64,000 nucleotides of DNA from Sindora glabra (Eukaryota > Streptophyta > Magnoliopsida > Fabales > Fabaceae), in assembly GCA_020226215.1 (NCBI GenBank), contig CM035227.1:105631732-105695731 (forward strand), in the 5' to 3' direction. Shown one piece after another: positions 57,521 through 64,000 of the stretch. A model generated the notes under the pieces. That model had not been told where the DNA came from. It searched no databases and was given only the letters and a program-made list of their open reading frames with translations. The position numbers were made by a program, and so were the translations under genes. The first letter of the stretch is position 1; every line of letters begins with the position of its first letter.

Positions 57521-60470
57521 TCAGTCAACTTGTAAGGCTAGTACTAAAAATAGTATTCCTTGGTTTATAAACGTCTCTGATAAATTAAACTGGTATATAA
57601 TGAGTGAAATGATATTAAGTTGACACTTTAGCAGTAAACTTTAATATTATCTTAAGTATATTTCAAATGATTCATAGCTCCTGTTTAAAAAGAAATCAGA
57701 TATGCATTTCTTGATGAGGAGAGCAACGGCTTGAACCAGGAGAAAACTCTCCGCAATTTCTTTAAACAAGATGTGATCAAAGCCGAATACTTAACTTTCC
57801 TCCAAAAAGACAGATCACACGCCACCTGCATCACATCATAAAACACAAAGTGCAATATCCCTTATTCCTTTTTATCCTTATGAGCAAAACATTTACTTAC
57901 CATCCAATTCCAAACTTGTAATAATCAATGGCTAATAATACTAAAGCAATTGAGATTTAAGAGTAATGGGTAGAGCAGTAGAAAAAAGAATGCTTATAAA
58001 ATTTGATCATAAAAGCCTTTGTGACGTGATGATTTTGTATGATCAAAATGGGGCCACTAATAAGTTTGAAAATTTAATATGCAGCCATTATGGACTTTCT
58101 GGTTTCTATATCCCTCTGTTTGTACACAAAAAGGAACACATAATTGCCTTGATTGTGGACTACTTCCTCTTCCACTAATAAGTCTGGATTCATTAATTTA
58201 TGCTATATTGTACATACTAAATAAAATTTAACAGTTTTAAACTACTGATGCATCATAAGATGGTGTGTCTTAGTCTACATCTATATAAAATATAATTATA
58301 AGAAAAATTGTAGAAAAGTAAGAACGAAACCAATATTATTCATTAAAATAGTATAGTATAATTTAAGATTTTTAGAGCTCAGTTATATCTATATATGCAC
58401 TTAGATTTGTGTGTAATCCAAAATGCAAAATTAAAATTTATTACATTCATTGTGGACTACTTTCCTTTTCCATACATAAGCAAAAACGATCGTGGATGCC
58501 ACAAATACGATGATCGTAACTATTACAAGTTACAACAAAAATCAACGACGCTCGTTTGGTTGAGTGGTGGCCAGAGTAAGCTGCAAAAATAAGAAGGCGA
58601 GTAATGTTACAAATTTGTGAAATCAAAACATATTTTCTGTCTGACGCTAGATGCGTGCAACATTCTAATTATAAATTTTGTAAATGTTAAGTCTAAGATT
58701 AAGCTTAACTTCTGTGGGTGCATCGGATATATGTGTGCATAGCAAAGCATCAGTATTGGATATTGGAACTTGATCAACAAGAGCATAGTAGAAGATTTAA
58801 TTTGAATAGAATCGTTCCTATCAATGGCGTGCAATTAGTTCGAGGCAAGGACAATTGCAGATAGTTTGAATAGATAACCGTTTCAATCACAGATTCATTG
58901 AATGTAAATAATAATATCTTCTGCCAATTAAATGTTATGACATCAATCACTAACACCTTTTGGAATATGTAAGAACTATATGTCTTGCAAAGAGTTGCAA
59001 TTCAAAGGTATTAGAAAATTCAATTCAATGGACTAACATCAAAAGTTTTAAACAGATGCAGATGATAAGATAGGGGTGAATCAAAACTAATTTAATTTAT
59101 TAAAGTTGTGCATTAGAATCCGTAGTTTTGTTTGTAAATGAACCAACTATCTCGTTATATTTGCAATCCATAATTACATATCACAACTTGCAATTCAACT
59201 TATAATAACCTGTCAGATAGAAGGAAAATCAAATTAGGGAAGTTCAAAACTCCGAATTGTTAAAATCAAATTAGAAAAATTCAGAACAAAACTTAGTTTG
59301 TATGTCCAAGATGCATTAGACAGAGTGATAGTCAGCAGAGCCATTATGGCAAGTAAATATAAAAGCATTTTGCTTCTAGATCCCATAAAAATCTTGTTCC
59401 TCAACCTTACATATCATTTATCTAAACAGAAGTACATTATGGTTTGTAAAAAATCTTGTTGCTATTTCGACATTTCCAATTCATGGGAGAAAGAAGAACT
59501 TTATATGGTTTCTCTATTTTAAATACAAATCTTCTGAAACTATTCAATAGTTTCTATATAATAAGACAGAAGTACATATTGTCATTTCAAAAGCACATAA
59601 AGGCCCCTTCACATATATTAAATGGTAGATGATATATTATCGAGTAAATAAAAAAGCAAACCAAAATGAGGAGTGATGACATAATGAAGGAAACATACCA
59701 GTCAATCATACGAGGTAAAGACCAGACCGAGAAGGCATATCAACGATCAAGATTCTATCTTCATTGTGAAAAATAAGAGAGAGAGAGCATGAGAAATCCA
59801 ATTTTATCATCACTACCAAATATGTCAAGAAGCAGTTCATTTGCAGCACAGGGGATGTGATAGTCATATAAAATTCAGTTTCAACTGTAGCAATAAATGG
59901 AAATTCAGTTTTCTTAGTGATTAATTGCAACTGCTGTAAAATTCAGTCTTAACCATGGCAACAAATGGAAATCACATTCACAATATGAACAGGAAAACAA
60001 GTCTGAAAATCTAATATTGCAATCCTAAAATGTAAGCGCAGCCATAGACCATGACCTTGTACTGAAACTTGAGGCATTTGTTGCCTAGAAATCTAGCTAT
60101 ACCATAACAAAACAAAGATAAACAAAGATAAATAAATGAACATGCTCAAGAATTTCATTAAGAGACGACAACGGTTGTTGATCCAAGGAGAAAATCAGAG
60201 GAATGCAAAGAACAAAGTTACAATTTATTAAAAGAATCCTTCACTACACAATGAAAGTATGAAGTTAAAAAAAAATAGCCATAAACATACTGGTAAGGCT
60301 TCGATCGGTGGACGCTTAGATAGATTCTCACTTTGAATTTAAGGGCGAAACCAAAATGGAGGCTTTGAAAGACTCTGATTCTTATATTGAAGCTTAAAAT
60401 GAAAAATCAAAATTAGTGGTAGAAGCTGACGCTGGAATGAAGTAGAATCTCGTAAGGTTTTGAAACCCAT

Positions 60471-60560
60471 AAATGAAGATAGAATCGAAGTGGTGAAATG
60501 GGATCAAGTTGAAGAATGAAGACGGAATCGAAGTGGTGAAATGGGATCACAATGGACTCT
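60471..60560. repeat. About 43-bp tandem duplication in the CACTA right end
   Basis: GAATCGAAGTGGTGAAATGG followed by GATCA appears at 60482 and again at about 60525, flanked by TGAAGA/TGAAGAC. A looser CTCTGA(T/C)AGGGTTT repeat follows at about 60557 and 60616. These may be subterminal repeats of the CACTA element. Confidence 0.75.
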
Positions 60561-60884
60561 GATAGGGTTTTGATGTTCATAATGGAAGCAAATGAGTGAG
60601 GACAGAACGAACTAGGCTCTGACAGGGTTTCAGAAAGGATGTTTTTAAATTTTAATTTGTTAAAATTCTCCCTAAGAAATTTTGATTTAAAAGAGCTAAA
60701 AATTTATTTTTTTGAGCTAAAAAATTATAAATTTAGCAGGGGTTCTGTATTGCTTGCCGCAAACAATTACTTAAAAATAAAAAATAGCTACAATTTATCA
60801 ATTGCTATTAAGATTTTACGATTGTGACATTTTTGTGTGACCATCACAAAAAAACTGTCACAAATATTACTTCTTTTTGTAGTG

Positions 60885-61715
60885 CCTTGCGGTTCATTTA
60901 ACTGTCAAGTCCCCCAGTGCTTGCCTTCGGTGTGAGAATCTTGAAAGAGTATCTATTGCTATTGCTATACTAGTGTCATACTTGGGTAGGCTTTATATTT
61001 TTAAGGATTTTGCTATTGCTATTCGCTATATTAGTTCACAGCGATCATTTATGTGATTGAGGCAATCAATCTACACATTATTTCTTTTATAAGAAGAGGT
61101 AAGTCAAAAAAAAGTTGTAGAGGTTGAGGAGGTTGGACGCTTTATTATATCAGGCCTTGCGGTTGTTGGATTTATATTTAGGATTCGCTAGACTTCTTTC
61201 AAGTTGGCCACTACGTTTATGTTAATTTAATAGCGGATTGTTTTCCCCAAATTTTGCATAGAATATTCGGCTACTTTCATTTTTCCCACCAAGTGGGAAA
61301 TATTTCCGTTGCTTATAGTTTGGCATGCTTTTAAGACCCTGCTTTAGCTTTTGCGCAGGTTGGTTATCTGAGAATAAGTAATCACTCATCAGCTTTAACG
61401 AGATTCTTCTGATTAATATACTAAAACATGTTACTCTTATTTTAGTCATAGTAATGAGTTTGTAAGCTTTGCTTGTTCCTATAACGAGCTATTAGCATTT
61501 TAATTTATCTGCCGTTAAGAAATTATGATAAATTTGCTCATTGATCAAAGTTTTCAATTGTGTATATCTTCTGTTGAAGCAGGAAAGCCAGAGGGCACCA
61601 CCAGAGTTTGAACAAGAGAATTCTTATAGCTCTTGTTGTTTGTTTTGCTCTTCTTGGTGTAGTCTTCATATTCTTATTATATGTTTGGATCTGCCGTCAT
61701 GAAATCTAGACAAGC
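60885..61715 (+). pseudogene. Receptor-like fragment with transmembrane segment
   Basis: Directly after the CACTA end one frame reads PCGSFNCQVPQCLPSV, Cys-rich like an ectodomain. Farther on, at 61591-61710, an uninterrupted stretch includes ARGHHQSLNKRILIALVVC and FALLGVVFIFLLYVWICRHE: a basic stop-transfer pattern around a 20-residue hydrophobic span, typical of a single-pass receptor. The frame ends at a TAG at 61708. No kinase domain follows. Frames shift between the pieces, so it is a pseudogene or an intron-split remnant. Confidence 0.35.
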
Positions 61716-62984
61716 TCCAATAATAAAAGCCAAGAGAGCAAGGGAATTCCCTCTCGTGAAGCTTTCATAGCAGTGTGTCTTTGTATGCAAACATCCAGAT
61801 CGACAGCAGGACTGGAATTGTCTGCTTAGTATAACATGCAATTTTATCCAACATGAATCTCAATTTTCTAAAAAATTAAGGATATAAATTAAAAAAATAC
61901 ATGCTTACATAATTTTTATAAATTTATAAAAATAAATTCATTTACTTATTTTTATATTCATAAAATATTAAAATAATAAAAAATATTATATTTATTTAAT
62001 ATTATATGTAAAAAGCATGACAAAAAAATAATGTTCATTATTGAAAAAAAATATTTTATTTCACTTTTATAATATTATATATTATCTTATTAATTCCAAA
62101 TTATATTATGCATTATTTTAAGGAAAAATTATGCTACATGTACTTTAGCTGATTTTTGCTTAACTCAAATGTATTTTCAAATATTATAATTTGTCTAATT
62201 TTATCATTAACACTTTATCTATCAAAATTTTTTTCATTTAATTTTTAATTAATAATTCCATAACATGTAAAATAAGTAAAATCAGGTGAAATTATACATG
62301 GATAAAGTATGATTTTCCTTTATTTATGTAAATTAATATTAAGAATTCTTTTCAATAATAATAGGAGTGGATAAATTATTAGACACACATATACATAAAA
62401 ACTATAGATCAAACCTAAATGCAAAGAAAAGTATAAAACCTTTGAGTAATATCATACACCATTTGAGATAAAGGCTCTTAATTAATATTAATAATTTTTA
62501 ATAGAGATTAAAATGTATTTGTGTTGTCTCCTAATTTTAATATTACACTTTAAACTATAAAATTAATCTATTAGTATGCATGATACAAATAAAAAAATCA
62601 ACTAAAATTCTTAACGTTTATAAATAACAAAATTCGTATATATTTTATTACTATTAATTTTGTAAAGCATATGTTAATAGCATAAAATTTGTAGTTGTAA
62701 ATTAAAAAGATATGGTTAGTATATTTTTTAGTCTGAGAATTTTAAGTATCAATTTATATAAATATAAAAAAATTATAATTTATTCCTTAATAATTTGCTC
62801 CGAATTCATTTGATTCATTTATTATGAAATATTCTGTAAAAAAATTAGATTAAAAAATGTTTAAATGAATAGAGTGTTAACATTATAAAAAACACAAAAT
62901 GGACAAGGTTTAAATACAAAAATGGGTTAAGTGAAAGTTAACAAAATTATAAATGAATAAACTATGGTAATTTTTATCATTTTA
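61716..62984. other. AT-rich intergenic sequence
   Basis: 61850-62960 is among the most AT-rich parts of the window. No coding frame or repeat boundary was recognised. Confidence 0.45.
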
Positions 62985-63235
62985 ATCAAGTTGTCAAGTC
63001 AAACTTCTCTAGTTAAGTGTCATCCTACTTCGGTTCCGGCAGCAGCACTGTGCTTCTCAACGCTCATTGTCGGCGAATGTTGTTCAGACAGACATTTGGA
63101 GAATGCTGGCACTCATGAGTCCAAGCAGCTGGTCAGCACTCAGCAGATACAGCATTTCCTACCTTTTACTTTCCTTTTGAATGCGCCTAAACGGAATCAC
63201 TTACATCGAAGAAACGGCTATCATTGAATCTTAAT
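62985..63235. other. GC-richer patch, origin unknown
   Basis: About 250 bases with near-balanced composition stand out between AT-rich flanks. The plus strand has an 87-codon open frame (62964-63227, containing CHPTSVPAAALCFSTLIVGE) with no recognised motif, and the minus strand has only short frames. It could be an exon remnant or the first exon of a gene running beyond the window. Confidence 0.35.
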
Positions 63236-64000
63236 GCTGCTTCCAATGGCAATATTAGTAGTCGCCATTCTTTTTTTTTTTATACTGATAATCTCTTTTT
63301 TATTATTACTAAGTATGGAATCATTTTCTGAGTCTCCCATATTTCCCTATAGTGGATCCCTCTTCCAAGCTTTTAGGTTGCTCCCACATTAAGGCATACA
63401 TATCTTGATTCATATAGACTAGAAGGATCGCACATTGACCCATGGGTCCCTCTACTAAGCATCTCGTTACTCTTATCCCAAACAATATGTGCCTCAAATA
63501 TTACTTTCATCCGAAGACACATTATTAATTTTACATTGATTGTTTCGGAGATTATACGTGGATTCCAAACCGTTGTTTTATTGAATGACGTAATAGATAT
63601 TTTGAAATGTTGGTTAAAAAATTATTATAGAAAAGAAATAATGCATCGGTTTCTTAATAAATAAATCATTATTATTTCTTTTAGGTTACAACACTTAATA
63701 ACTAATTACATTTAAAGATATCAATCTTACTTTTATAATCGTGGTTCAAAATTATAATCAAATATCAAATTATTTTATTAATTCATATGAAATGTTTAAT
63801 TTATTACTTTGAAGATTCATATAAATGATGTGGATATCTCAGATTCAAGATGTTAATATTAAAATAAAAAATAAAATTATTTTCATATTTAATTTTTTAT
63901 TTATTATTTTATTAAATAATTTTGTAATTTAAATTAGAAAATTATTATTATTTTATTTTTAAAATATTTTTATTATTAAAAATACAGTGAGATTAATTTT
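63236..64000. other. Intergenic sequence, no gene
   Basis: Nothing recognised. It begins with a T run near 63271 and becomes strongly AT-rich after 63580. Confidence 0.45.

Larger units (their letters stand above)
56541..60884. mobile_element. CACTA-type DNA transposon, non-autonomous
   Basis: It starts CACTACAAAAAATTGG and ends TACTTCTTTTTGTAGTG, giving inverted CACTACAAAAA ends. The subterminal region on the left (56560-57080) repeats GGTTGTAACCATC/GTCACTAATT-like units, and the right end has TTTGTGTGACCATCACAAA, as in CACTA elements. No intact transposase frame is found. The three bases outside each end (ATT and CCT) do not match, so the expected 3-bp target duplication is missing. Confidence 0.7.

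Noticed and set aside
1..64000. CRISPR arrays, operons or other prokaryotic systems
   Set aside because: No regular spacer-repeat pattern and no prokaryotic gene organisation; the content is that of a plant nuclear genome.

Overview
The window looks like nuclear DNA of a flowering plant, most likely a eudicot. It is very AT-rich, contains almost no intact reading frames, shows eukaryotic splice sites, and is packed with decayed plant transposable elements: Ty1/copia, Athila-type Ty3/gypsy, L1-type LINE, hAT, Mutator-like and CACTA. No bacterial or organellar gene organisation is seen. All calls were made by eye from translations and repeat matching, without database searches.

Layout. 1-3.7 kb: AT-rich sequence with a 298-bp tandem duplication. 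3.71-5.05 kb: a solo-LTR-like element with a 5-bp target duplication. 5.6-8.56 kb: two minus-strand copia relics with short LTRs, both duplicated across the LTR/polypurine junction. 8.56-14.4 kb: a decayed L1-type LINE (ORF1, endonuclease, reverse transcriptase, RNase H). 14.4-18.9 kb: mostly unannotated, with a foldback MITE and a compound microsatellite.

18.95-47.2 kb is one nested stack. The outermost element is a copia relic (copia A, 18.95-21.79 and 42.13-42.76 kb). It is split by an Athila-like gypsy element (21.80-42.13 kb) that carries gag and protease but no recognisable reverse transcriptase or integrase. The left LTR of the gypsy element is split by a 2.97-kb hAT-type element with an 8-bp target duplication. 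That element is itself split by a 2.44-kb Mutator-type element with a 9-bp target duplication. The interior of the gypsy element is split by a younger 9.1-kb copia element on the minus strand (copia B, 30.63-39.76 kb) with both LTRs, primer-binding site, polypurine tract and most of gag-pol. A further copia (copia C, 42.76-47.16 kb) sits in the right half of copia A.

The only convincing host gene is at 49.28-49.87 kb (plus strand). It has two coding exons and encodes a 174-residue protein with about four membrane segments, of unrecognised function. It probably has an intron in its 3' UTR, and a long foldback lies just upstream. 50.7-56.4 kb holds no recognisable gene. 56.54-60.88 kb is a CACTA-type element, flanked on both sides by eroded fragments that may come from one receptor-like gene. 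The last 2 kb is AT-rich apart from one GC-richer patch near 63.1 kb.

The genes do not form a pathway. The window is essentially a transposon graveyard around one small membrane-protein gene.
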